DNA of 40,755 nt, from assembly GCA_051453625.1 (NCBI GenBank), contig JBOZIK010000001.1, forward strand, positions 247,393,376 to 247,434,130. Reading direction: 5' to 3'. Below, one piece after another: positions 31,406 to 40,755 of the stretch (positions within the stretch are counted from its first letter, which is position 1; each line of letters opens with the position of its first letter). The notes beneath the pieces are model-generated. The model made no database searches. It saw nothing but the letters and a program-made list of their open reading frames with translations, and was not told the origin of the DNA. The translations under genes and the position numbers were made by a program. The stretch is from Welwitschia mirabilis (lineage: Eukaryota > Gnetophyta > Gnetopsida > Welwitschiales).

Positions 31406-32349
31406 ACTTAATATGTTATCAATCCTTAAACATGACTAAATCATTCATTTACACCATTGTGCTAGTTAAACTCACAAGTAAGGTATGGTTTGTAAAAGTC
31501 TTGCGAAGAGGGAGTTGTGAAACTTAAAAGTTTAATTATTGTAGCTTCCCTTGGTAGTGCAACTTTTCACAAACATTCAAATAAAATATGCAACATAATC
31601 ATTTAATTATTCCTACGGTTTCATGATCTACCAATTACGTTATCTAAATTTTCAAATCCTTGACCTCCTAAATGGATGACAAATATCCAACTAGTTGAAG
31701 TACCATTTAATTCACATCACTAAAAGCTTTGAACTAAAGATCCCCTTCATAATTAGTAGATTGTTTAAAACACATTGATTATATAAAATATTTTAAAGAT
31801 TCCCTCTTATTTTGACTTTTATTTTATTCAAAACTACAAAAATATTATCTTTTTTATGCATATTTACTTCCTTGATTATTTTAGCTTAGAGGCCAATCCT
31901 TAGCTACTCAGTTTAGGAGCTAAGAAGCATAATGTAATGCTTTACCTTCCTAATTTTTTCTTTATATGACCCATTAATATTTAACAAAATTGAAATAAAT
32001 AATATAAAAATACTTTAAAGATATAAATATAAGAATAAATGTAAAAAAATAAACATGAAATCATAATATTAAAACTTACTGAAATTTTATAGCGCTAGTG
32101 AAATTTCATAGAAATGTATGTAACCTAAATCATCTCAGTTTAGTCCTAATTTTAATTAAGAAGTTCATTTTTAGTAGTTAAATTTTCACATAAGAGATTC
32201 ATCAAAATTTATAAACTTTTACATAAATTCGAGCTTCAAATTAAAAAAAACAATTAAAAAAACAAAAAAAATCACTTAGTGATCATTTTCAAAGATGAAT
32301 GAGGAATAATTTAAATGGCTCTCAAAGAAGGATTTTGAATATAAAGAAA

Positions 32350-32724
32350 GAAAAATTTGGACATTAGCAATAACATTTTCATTCTTTTGTATTTTAAAGG
32401 TATTTTCCACTTTCAAGGTCTATTGCATTTTTCTTCATTATTTTCTTTGCTATTTTCTTCATTGCCATGTGTATTTTATTCTTCATTTTTCATTGCATTG
32501 TTTGCCATTTTCTTTGCTATCTTCTTCATTGTTTGCTTCACTTTTTTCTTAGTTGGTTAGATGGATAGGTGCATCCTTTACTTGAGCCACAATATCCCTC
32601 TAATTTTTCTTCTATAGTCTATAAATACTCTTTCTTAGTTACCTATAAGCTATTTTCTATAATAAAGATATTTTACTTAACCATCTTTAAATTTCAATTA
32701 TAGGATATCTATTCATAAAAATAG
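32350..32724 (+). promoter_or_regulatory. LTR-like promoter stretch
   Basis: A pyrimidine-rich block contains a near-perfect 24-bp repeat (TTTTCTTTGCTAT.TTCTTCATTG at 32441-32464 and 32508-32531). It is followed by TCTATAAATA near 32,620, a TATA-box form, and AATAAAGA near 32,662, a polyadenylation-signal form. The order TATA then poly(A) signal within 50 bp is that of the R region of a plant LTR. No partner LTR or primer site was found, so it may be a solo LTR or chance. Confidence 0.3.
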
Positions 32725-32737
32725 TTTGCTTCATCAT
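32725..32737 (+). repeat. 5' target-site duplication of LINE C
   Basis: TTTGCTTCATCAT agrees with TTTGCTTTTTCAT at 33914-33926 in 11 of 13 positions. Confidence 0.5.
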
Positions 32738-33480
32738 GCCAGCGAACCGATCCCCTTAGTTCCCAGCTGACTACAGTGAGCTCGTTGTAGCCCTGCATCC
32801 ATCCTAAAACGAGTGAGCCCTGTCTTCGATGCCAGTCATTGAGGCACTTTGAGACTCCAATTGACACTTACACAGTGTTGCATGCATTACCTTCTTGTGC
32901 CATGAGCTATTACTAGGTCCCACAATCAGTGATACAAAAGATGGAAAAATGGTAGTGAACTTTCCTTTAGTCAACCATAATGGACCATTCCTTTTACATG
33001 CTTTGCTGGGATAAGGTTTGTAGACCTGTTAGAGTAGGTTGTTGGGGTCTCTGTTTTTTTGCATTATATCAACTTTGCCTTACTTTCAAAAATTGCATGG
33101 AAGCTCCACACCATAGACAAACCTTGGGTTCAGGTGATGTGTCCAAAGTATTTACTAGCAATATTTATTAGCAATATTTCAATTGAAAATGGTTATATTA
33201 CTTGGGACAGAGAAAGACATTTCTGCTTATCAGTAGCTTATCAAAGTTTGGTACGTTATGAAGCCTAAAGAAATCATCGTTATTAATGGTGCAAGTCTAC
33301 CCTACCACGTCCTAAACTATTCATTAGCAAATGCCTTCCTAATGCTATCCCTATCAAATAAGACTTGCACAAGCATGGGATAATAAATAAGAATATTTGC
33401 AAAAGGCGCAACCATGTAATTAAAACACATGACTATGCACTTATAGCATGCCCAGATGCGCAGATATCTTGTCAGTGCGT
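32738..33480 (+). pseudogene. LINE C reverse transcriptase C-terminus and zf-RVT
   Basis: 32,890-33,100 reads LPSCAMSYY, VPQSVIQKMEKW, then MLCWDKVCRPVRVGCWGL. This is the plant L1 segment IPxYAMSxxxLPxxVxxxIEKxxxxFLW followed by WDxVCxPKxxGGLG. After a frameshift, FALLSKIAWKLHTIDKPWVQ and PKYLL (33,065-33,160) match the NxALLxKxxWRL...WVxxxKxKY segment. Near 33,295-33,370, LPRPKLFISKCLPNAIPIK and DLHKHGI correspond to zf-RVT (PxKxKxFxWRLxxNAIPTxxNLxxRGI). Stops and shifts throughout. Confidence 0.8.
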
Positions 33481-33913
33481 CCATTAATTATTTGGGATTT
33501 TTGTCCCACCATCCATTACCCTTTCCTCACTGTTTATTATTTGCACTAGTGGAAGGGAAGCAAGAACATATTAAAGTGCTTCTCCCATGCCTTTTGTGTT
33601 TGACATGGTTCCTACCGAATTCAATCTTCTTTACAGAGAAATCCGTGCTGCTTGATGCAATTGCTTTCTTAGTGTGGAAGAACTGGACTTTGGCCAGTGG
33701 AGAGTATGGCCATTTAGCCATATGGATGTGTTACTTCTGAACGGTTGTATTTTGGTTTAATGTATTAGGTGTTTCTTTTCCAAGTTTTGTTTGGCTCATC
33801 CATAATGTTGTCTACACTTGTAAGTGTGCAGTCTCTAGGGATTGTGTGCTGATGCCACAATAGAAACCGAGTTTGCCCTTTTCATAATTAAAAAAAGAAG
33901 AGTAAAAAGACAC
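32738..33913 (+). mobile_element. LINE C: 5'-truncated L1 insertion
   Basis: A GC-richer island between the imperfect 13-bp duplications, ending in an A-rich tail (AATTAAAAAAAGAAGAGTAAAAAG, near 33,887-33,910). It holds only the 3' part of ORF2, as is usual for 5'-truncated LINEs. A small hairpin (CACTT-GT-AAGTG) lies near 33,815 in the 3' UTR. Confidence 0.72.
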
Positions 33914-33926
33914 TTTGCTTTTTCAT
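33914..33926 (+). repeat. 3' target-site duplication of LINE C
   Basis: TTTGCTTTTTCAT after the A-rich tail; see 32725-32737. Confidence 0.5.
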
Positions 33927-34903
33927 TGGTTTACTATTAACATTGGTTTCCTATTAAAATATATTAGTTTCATAATAAATAAAATATGCTAAGTTAATCA
34001 ATTTTACTATGTAGTATATTAAGTTGTACTTTTATTCATGTTTGTTTTATTAATAACTATGTTAATAAATAATAAAATATATTACTTTATTAATAGAACT
34101 ATTTTATTAAGAGTTATGGTTTCTTAATATTATGTAATTTTATCAAAAATTAATTCTAGTAAGTATATCAATAATTTCACTAATGTTAAATATAATAACA
34201 AGTTGTTATTAGGGAAAATGAAACAATGCATATAATAAAAGTAATAAGATTCATGCCTCAACATTTGATTACTAAGTTTTAATTAAAGCTTTTAATCTCT
34301 TTAATTTCTCTAATTCAAATATCTTCTTTTAATTGGTTTTTACTAACCTAGGAATAATTTTTATCATTTATTTTGATAGGTTTTTATTAACTCATTAAGG
34401 GTTAATTCTTAGTATGACTTCAAATATCTTACTTAATTTTCTAAGTGACCTATAATAGGGTTAATGGCACTAGAATATCAAAAAATGTTTTTTTTCCTTT
34501 TTTTGGTACTTTTAATCTTTACATGGGCTTTCAAAGATGTGGCACTTCAAGAAATTCCAAGATGCTAATGAACAAATTCATTTAGGAGATATCATTTTTA
34601 AATCTTTGGCTATAGCTTGCCTTCAACTTATGCTACAAAATTAGAAACTTATTTTGAAGGCTTAATACTTTAATAGAAACTAGAACTCAAAATTAATTAT
34701 GTTTATTTTATTTTTTCTTTATTTTTTGTAGCTACAATTGTCTAGCTTTTGACTCTTACGTGTCTTTCTTGTGTTTATGTTATGTGAAAGGAAGATGTTG
34801 ATGAGTTGAGGTATCTAAGGGTTTCTCCTTAACTCTCTCTACAACCTTTTATATAAATCTTTATTACTTTAATGAAATATCTATTCCTTCCAATCATGGG
34901 TTA

Positions 34904-34949
34904 AAATTAAAAAAAAGAAAAGAAAAGAAAAGAAACAAAAAAATAAAAC
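34904..34949 (+). repeat. A-rich (AAAAG)n tract
   Basis: Regular AAAAG units merging into A runs; possibly a decayed poly(A) tail of a retroposed transcript on the plus strand. Confidence 0.75.
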
Positions 34950-35463
34950 AACTACATATGGTTTTGAAATAGGTTATTAATGTTTCAAAAAATGATAAAT
35001 GTGGATTTTGTATGTTTTGCAACTAACTACTTCACATCATCTATTGCTACTAGGGAGAATTACTATCTTATAAGGACAACTACAGATGATGTGCAACCTT
35101 GCAAGATAAATTCCTCTACCCATCTAACTTGCGTGTTGGTAAAGTATAATGTGATGTTTCTATTTTCAAGTTTCTAAACTCTTGCATGTTTACTATTGAA
35201 AATGTATAATGTATAATCTCTTGCAAATTAGATATAGAAGGAGAATCATGATGCCACTTAATTCTTACCATGAAATTTAGAATGCATAATTTAATAATGA
35301 TATGAGAATTTTGTAATTTTTCTTGTACATTTTATCATATTTATAGTCATTTAAAATTGCTTTTATGTATGGGAAAAATCAATTTTATATTTTCCTTTGA
35401 GTTGTTTGAACTCTTGAATTTGATGTCATATTAATCTAAACTTTGTGCTACAAACATGAAATT

Positions 35464-35473
35464 NNNNNNNNNN
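35464..35473. other. Assembly gap (10 N)
   Basis: Ten Ns in AT-rich sequence; flanks show no duplication. Confidence 0.9.
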
Positions 35474-37560
35474 CTAAGATCATCATAAAACATGAAGAAG
35501 TGCTCCATCAAAACACTATCACTTTAGCTAAGTTATTGGTGAATTTATAAAATTAAAAATTATCAACTTTGTATTTTTTTTAATTTTATATATTACATGT
35601 TCAACATGATAGTGAAATACATGGCATTAAAATCCATATTAGTATTCCTCAAAAAGAACATAATTGATGTACTAATCATAATAAAAGAAGTGCATGATGA
35701 AATGAACAAGTGTTTATCAATTGAGTGGTTAGATAACTTCATGAAATATGGTAACTCTCTAGGAGGCATGCCTTCCTATTGTGTAAAAAATAAATGCAAA
35801 TGTAAACTATTTGATATGTTTACGCAACTTTAAACACCTATAATATTCTTCACTCTCAGTGTTGTGGCCTTATGTTTTCCAAAAATGCATGAAATCATGC
35901 ACAATAAATAATGACATGATCTAGGTAAAGACATAAGATGGAAGTGCAAAACATTATGAACAAACCACACATTATGCTAAAGTACAAGTATAACCATTAT
36001 AAAAAATTAAAATAGGTTATTATCATTAAGGAATTCAATGTTGTGGACTACTAGATTAGATTTGAATAGAAACATAATGGCTTTTCCCATGTACATGGAT
36101 TTTTATGGATAACAGGGGTATGAAACATGAAAGAAGTTAACTAGAATGATAATTTAGTAGTGAATGATTCCATTAAAAATGAATGAAAGAGAGGATGTAA
36201 TTAGTGTGAAAGACTCAATAATGTATGTAAAGGTTGTATATTATTTAATATGTGTTTAGTTATTAGTCATGTATTAACCACTAGAATGAATTTTCATTTA
36301 TAGTATCCTAGGAAAAACATAAATATTGCTCCATGTTGATTGTGAAAGGAGGATCTAGAACATCTAGATCTATATCAACATTAAAATAATGTTTAAAGCC
36401 TCACATTTTACAAGCTAGGAGCATGCTTAAAAAGATAAAATGGTAAAGAAGTCTATAGATGCCAACATAATATTATTATTTTATGCTAAAAAATCATTAA
36501 GTATGTGCTAATATTTTATTCCATTAGGTATAACATATCATGAAGTCATAATATTATAAATTAAGGTTGTATAAAGATAAAAATAATGAGAAAATATATG
36601 AGCCAAGAAGAAATTATGACAAGTAAAATGTTCATTGTACGGCAGTTCTACAAATATGAAGAGCAAATACATACTTCTAAGTAGGTTATTATGAAATATA
36701 TTGTAAAGTATGCTTTAAAGGTAGGGAAGAAATCAAGGTTACATATTGACATGCTAATGAAGATATCACAATATAGAAATCCCAATGAGCCAACTATTTT
36801 ATCATACAAAAGATTGATAATTGATACTATAGAATATCATGATATTAAAGTAGATAAATATGCTATGTGTTATAAGGACTTTCCTTGTTTGAAAATAATA
36901 GAACATTTCTAACACTTAATATGTATAAGAAAATCTTTAAAAAGGTGAAATAAATCCATGATGAAGATATAGAATAAGCCTTTAACACAATGATAGCTTA
37001 GTACCTAACTAGGCCACTATGTATACAACGGACGTCATTATTCAACTGTGTAAAATATTAAAAAAAATTCTCATAATTTTTTACTTGTACAAAAACATTT
37101 ACATAATATATAATTTTGTTTATTTTTATTATATAAAATACATTATTTTAAAATGTTTGTTTAAGATATTCTCATGATATTTCATTATTTGCATCAGTTG
37201 TTCATGACAACTTGCTTCGATAGCATTTGGCCAAATGATATCTATTAGTATTGTTTTATGGATGAGTGTGCAAGCATTAATTGATAGCAGTTATTCTTCA
37301 TCTTAGATTAAGACAATATAAGTCATTCATAACATAGTCCATGTTTACCTTCAACCAAACAGTCAACACTTCTCTCTTGGCCAAAATTTTTTTCTCATCA
37401 TAACATATCAAAAAAAAGAAAAAATTTTAGTTGAAAGAAAACTAATGACTTTTGGTTAAAGATCAATGTTGGCTATGTAGTGAATGATATACATTGCCTT
37501 AAGCTAAGGTGAACTTACATGGTTATTGATAATAGATGACATTGATCAATGTTTATAACA

Positions 37561-37734
37561 TGGACCTAGAGTGCAAGTAGATCCAGAAAAGAGAGGCACA
37601 GATGCGGGTTTCGCCAGCTGCAAGCCTGTATCGCATGCCCCCAGTTAAACCCGAGCTCTAGGGTCTCAATCTCATGGCATCAGGGGAGGCCACATTCCTA
37701 GCTCAAGGAGACCCAAACAAATGCAAGTAGAAAG
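37561..37734 (+). other. LINE D 5' region
   Basis: GC-rich leader with GAGAGGCACAGATGCGGG and AAACCCGAGCTCTAGGGTCT text before the readable part of ORF1. It is either 5' UTR or the decayed start of ORF1. Confidence 0.4.
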
Positions 37735-38978
37735 AGGTATGTTTATTTTTAAGTTTGAATGTGAGGCTTATATGAGAAATATTTTTGTAAGAGAACCGTG
37801 GTCTTTTAAAAATAGACCCCTCATTCTAAAACCTGCTCTCCTTTGGCGTCTTTAGAGTTTGATATTATTTCAAAAATCCCGATTTAAATTAAGTTTCCAG
37901 GTGTGAATTTACACCTTTGGATGCCTAGGGGTCTGTTTAAAATCACGTGCGTAATCGGAAAACCTATTTGCTTGGATGCAGTAACAGCTCAGCAGAACAG
38001 ACTAAATTTCACTAGGGTTTATGTTTAAATCACTCTAGAATTTACTCTCCCTAAGAAATTAATGATAACAGGTCCAGACGGCATTTCTATGAAGCAGAGG
38101 ATAGAATATGAATGGACTCTACTAAAATGTGGAATCTGCGTAAGCTTCGGTCACTTACTTGAACAATGCCAGAAAAGAAAAAAATCTGTCATGATGTGGA
38201 AACTAGTTCTGCCTAAACATTCACCAGGAACTATTGCATGCGAAGCACATAAGGAAGCTGTGGAGGCTTTCCCAGGATCACAGGTCTCTCCCCCGAATGG
38301 ATACAAACTAGTCTATACAGACTTGCAGATGGGAAATTCTCAGGCAGGCCCTTTGTGTAGTCCAGACCAAAGAGATCTTTAAATTCCAGCGCTAAGACAC
38401 CACTCAGATTCAGTTGCCGATGACAGTAGCCGCCCTCCCTCACCCCCCCCCACCCCCCACCCCCTCCCTCCTTCCTTGTAGATGATCGCTATGAACCGGA
38501 AATTCCATTACTTGTCGACATCTTAGCTGAGCCACATTAAGACTTCTCTGGGAAAAGAATCCCAGATGCAAGATTGTCTCCTTCGATTAGTCTTCAGTCT
38601 TAGTCATCAGACCCTCTAAATCCTACCCAATCAATGAAGGCAGTCTCTCCTCTTTCCCCTAAGGCGGGCAAAGCTAAAACATCGCAGACTAGAAGTCAGG
38701 ACAGAAATCGTTCAGGCAAGTCGAGAGATGGTGAAGCATCTTTTTCTGATTCGGATCCACCTCCAAAACTGACTCTCCTTCTAACAGACCAGTTACAGCC
38801 TATTTCTGAGCAAAATTTTTTAGCTGGAAATGCTGTCTTTACTACCATAGTCCCTACTAGTTCAGGTTTCTCTTCTATAGCTCCTGATTCGTCTAGCCAT
38901 GTTTTCATCTTGTCACAACATAAATCGAAAAGGGGAAGGGGTAAAGGTGGAACAGACCCTCCCAAGACTTGTCCATGA
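37735..38978 (+). pseudogene. LINE D ORF1 (DUF4283 plus CCHC zinc knuckle)
   Basis: ORF1 proteins of plant L1 elements bind the element RNA. The reading starts in GMFIFKFECEAYMRNIFVRE, then PWSFKNRPLILKP, the DUF4283 core (F.F......R.I.xxPWxFxxxxLxLxxW). After a frameshift it continues IKFPGVNLHLWMPRGLFKIT, IGKPICLDAVTA, LNFTRVYV, then IEYEW and an intact knuckle CGICVSFGHLLEQC (38128-38169, CX2CX4HX4C). The frame is open to 38382. A C-rich tract (38432-38478) then disturbs it. A basic, Ser-rich tail is open at 38634-38978 (QTRSQDRNRSGKSRD, then HKSKRGRGKGG). Its stop overlaps the ORF2 start. Confidence 0.83.
38432..38478 (+). repeat. C-rich tract with quadruplex potential
   Basis: At least six runs of three or more C (up to nine) separated by A or T. 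The minus strand could form a G-quadruplex and the plus strand an i-motif. It is far outside the composition of the window. Confidence 0.85.
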
Positions 38979-40048
38979 AAGCTGCGTCTTCAAATATTAG
39001 AGGCCTAAATGGCCCAGACAAATAATCAGAAATTAGACAGATTATTTTGAAATTGAAAATTAATGTTATGGCTATTTTAGAGACAAAGGTAAAATCTCAA
39101 AAAGTAGAGTTTGTAGTAAAAAGATGCATGCCTAGTAAATCTTGGAATTACAACCCACAATTTTTCAAACTCTTCTCATGGCAGAATTCTGATAATTTGG
39201 AATCCCAATGAAGTTCAGATCGAAATAAAGCGAGTAACTTCCCAAATTATGCACTATGAAATAACTGTCAACAATTCAGTAATTCTAGTTTCCTTCGTTT
39301 ATGCCCACAATGCCCCTAAAGATAGACAAGCGCTTTGGGCTAATATCCAAAAGTTAAATCAAGAGGCAAAAAGCCTTGGATCCTAATGGGAGACTTTAAC
39401 TATATTATAGATTTGTCAGAAAAAGTTAATGGCTATCCAGAAAAAGACATTGAGAAATTCTAGCAATTATTTTTGAACACCCATCTTTTAGACCTTAAGC
39501 ATATAGGTTGTTTCTTCGCCTAGTCCAACAAACATCAGCATCAAAAGAGAATCCAATGCAAGCTACACAGAGCTCTCACAAATAGTTTCTAGCTAAATGC
39601 TTTCCCCCTCTCCTTCACTAAATGCCCACCACCAGGCCTCTGTGATCATTCGCCCATCATCCTGCATCTATCCTCCAAGATTAGAGTTTTTCCTTCTTTC
39701 AAATTTTGCAATTTCTGGTGTGAATCCTCAGATTTCCTCAAATTAGTCTAATCAAGTTGGAACAGTAGTGCAGGATGCAACTCTCTGGCATCTTTGCATA
39801 AGAAATTACTTATCACCAAGAAAGACTTAAAGGAGAGATTTTCCAAAGCCACCAAATCACTTTGGAACCAAGCTCAAGTAGAAAAACAACAATTTCAGCT
39901 TGATGCATTTTCCATGTGAGAAGACCTCACCTAAAAAGAGAAGGAAGCTGCTTCATCATATAAAAAAATCCTCTGGCATAAATACTTACTAAACAGATAA
40001 AGAGCTAAAATTAAATAGACAAGATAGGGTGATCTAAATACTGCCTAC
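38975..40048 (+). pseudogene. LINE D ORF2, endonuclease domain
   Basis: ATG 38975-38977 overlaps the ORF1 stop (ATGA). MKAASSNIRGLNGPDK is the L1 endonuclease start (MKxxSWNIRGLN). Next comes ILETKVK with the catalytic Glu, and after a frameshift near 39,170 GRILIIWNPNEVQIEIKR, VILVSFVYAHNAPKDRQALW and WILMGDFNYI (GDFN at 39389-39400). DLKHIGCFFA*SNKHQHQKR, GLCDHSPIIL (the SDHxPI motif) and SFKFCNFWC follow. The linker KKDLKERFSKATKSLWNQA leads to GDLNTAY, where the LTR cuts in. Few stops compared with LINE A. Confidence 0.87.
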
Positions 40049-40283
40049 TGTTGTGACGTTAACTTAAATGTATTTGATAGGGTATTTTGAGTTGTTTTGT
40101 AGATAAACTAATAGATAAATGCCTAGTCCCTATCACAATCAAGAATCCAGGAGCACAAGACGAAAACATATAGTTTATCAGATAATTCATGAGCATTTCT
40201 TATAGATATGGATAAATTGTATTTTCAAATGATTATCCCTGTAAACAATGAGATATCATACTGACAAAGGATGAAGAAAAGAC

Positions 40284-40323
40284 TGTCGTCTCCTATGTCA
40301 TCCAGATGACAGTCAGGACGACA
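40284..40323 (+). promoter_or_regulatory. Nested palindrome in LTR U3
   Basis: TGTCGTC-TCCTA-TGTCATC-CA-GATGACA-GTCAG-GACGACA: two perfect 7-bp stems, one inside the other. Related palindromes follow at 40398-40423 (ATCGTC/GACGAT) and 40535-40546 (TCGT/ACGA). They may be binding sites for host factors. Confidence 0.6.
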
Positions 40324-40682
40324 ATCCTAATCGAACATATGACAGACTTCCTTCAAGATGACTTGCACCTAAAATGAAGATCTTATTATCAGACTCCATC
40401 GTCTACCTAACCGTCAAGACGATACTACCGGATGACATTTCTAGAATCAGTCGATAACAGTTTGCATGAAGACCACAAGCAGTAAACTGAAAGCAAAGCA
40501 GATAACTCATTGTAAAACCTTGTTGTCTCTTACATCGTTCGGACGACCACAAGGATGACATTGTTATCCCATAGTTTTATAGAATATATTCCCAAGTTGT
40601 CACCTATTATTTGTGACTTTCCCTTGCATGTTAGTTAGGGTTTCTCTTATGCTTTTCTATCAGTCCCTTTTCCCTTTTTGTC

Positions 40683-40690
40683 TATAAATA
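40683..40690 (+). promoter_or_regulatory. LTR TATA box
   Basis: TATAAATA followed by AAGGTCTCCCC, at a position similar to the other LTRs and downstream of the palindromic U3. Confidence 0.65.
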
Positions 40691-40755
40691 AAGGTCTCCC
40701 CCTCGATCCCTAATCATCTTCGATAGTACCTGACATTCTCGTGATAGGAGATCTT

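Larger units (their letters stand above)
28461..32340. other. Long AT-rich stretch without genes
   Basis: No readable protein on either strand. Visible structure is limited to a 68-bp tandem duplication (29236-29370), two stretches with a tRNA-like core (28,715-28,770 and 31,345-31,405) and an inverted pair TTGTGAAA/TTTTCACAA near 31,515-31,570. Composition is close to random AT-rich DNA. Confidence 0.5.
33927..37560. other. AT-rich stretch without recognised genes
   Basis: Small frames at 34980-35177, 35597-35833 and 36691-36912 (65-78 residues) have no motif I recognise and may be chance in AT-rich DNA. An A-rich (AAAAG)n tract (34904-34949) follows text that looks like the 3' end of a transcript (TTTATATAAATCTTTATTAC), so a retroposed sequence may end there. 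Ten Ns stand at 35464-35473. Confidence 0.45.
37561..40048 (+). mobile_element. LINE D: L1-type LINE with ORF1 and ORF2 endonuclease, cut by an LTR
   Basis: Base composition jumps from about one quarter to over 40% GC near 37,561, and CpG sites are frequent, so this copy is younger than the others. It carries ORF1 (DUF4283, CCHC) and the endonuclease of ORF2. It stops at 40048 in the linker before RT, where an LTR begins. The RT should lie beyond the window, on the far side of that element. The 5' boundary is judged by composition only. Confidence 0.82.
40049..40755 (+). repeat. LTR of a related Ty3 family, truncated by the window end
   Basis: TGTTGTGACGTTAACTTAAA lines up with the start of the 3' LTR at 10389 (TGTTGCAATGCCAACTTAAG). 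Similarity is lower downstream, but the plan is the same: U3 with several GTCGTC/GACGAC palindromes, a TATA box at 40683-40690, then the transcribed part. CpG sites are intact, so it is younger. It lies inside LINE D; the likely 5-bp target is CCTAC (40044-40048). The element body should follow outside the window. Confidence 0.72.

Noticed and set aside
32357-32560. Phe-rich hydrophobic plus-strand frame, looks like a membrane protein
   Set aside because: It comes from a pyrimidine-rich repeat (TTTCTTTGCTAT units); no protein-level pattern.
36691-36912. Plus-strand frame of 73 codons, Lys/Ile-rich
   Set aside because: No motif, no neighbouring coding signal; expected by chance in AT-rich DNA of this length.
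38231-38965. Minus-strand frames over LINE D ORF1
   Set aside because: Shadows; the plus strand holds the zinc knuckle and the ORF1 tail that leads to the endonuclease.
1-40755. CRISPR arrays, bacterial operons, rRNA or intact tRNA genes, organelle insertions
   Set aside because: None seen. Repeats are LTRs, a degenerate array and microsatellites; tRNA-like words are only fragments or primer sites.

Overview
The window is plant nuclear heterochromatin. It is very AT-rich and built almost entirely from nested, decayed transposable elements; I found no intact host gene. A plant origin follows from the element types: an Athila/Tat-type Ty3 element with a decayed tRNA-Asp primer site, Tork/Tnt1-type copia elements primed by initiator tRNA-Met, and L1-type LINEs carrying the plant DUF4283 plus CCHC ORF1. 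Almost every coding region is broken by stops and changed residues that C-to-T or G-to-A transitions explain, which is what long-methylated plant transposon DNA looks like. The species cannot be told.

Layout. 1-11442: one Ty3 element (LTR 1-714, its 5' part lying before the window; LTR 10389-11442). It keeps gag, protease and the last part of pol, but RT, RNase H and integrase are missing at one joint near 4,010-4,025. A 5'-truncated LINE (LINE A, 4547-9110) with an 11-bp target duplication sits in its 3' half. LINE A is the most unusual object here: after endonuclease, RT and the zf-RVT region it carries an extra globular module and then a recognisable DnaJ J-domain, followed by a 3' UTR with two related stem-loops and an A tail. 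11443-14235: minus-strand coding remnants, including LINE B, which carries a similar extra module after its RT tail, and a CACTA-like terminus. 14236-15265: an assembly gap and a third LTR of the Ty3 family. 15266-15580: start of a minus-strand copia gag.

15850-23482 and 28401-28460: an old degenerate tandem array (period about 310-400 bp), split by an unclassified insertion of about 4.8 kb (17519-22288) and by a full-length minus-strand copia element (23483-28400). 28461-37560: mostly featureless AT-rich DNA with one 5'-truncated LINE tail (LINE C, 32738-33913), an LTR-like promoter stretch and a 10-N gap. 37561-40048: LINE D, more GC-rich and less decayed, with ORF1 (DUF4283, CCHC knuckle) and an ORF2 endonuclease joined by an ATGA stop-start overlap. 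It is interrupted at 40049 by an LTR that runs off the window and belongs to a relative of the first Ty3 family.

The order of events can be read from the nesting: Ty3 element, then LINE A inside it; tandem array, then the 4.8-kb insert and the copia; LINE D, then the last LTR. The genes do not form a host pathway. The remnants are the usual retrotransposon set (gag, PR, IN, RT, RH; EN, RT), apart from the extra modules of LINE A and LINE B.
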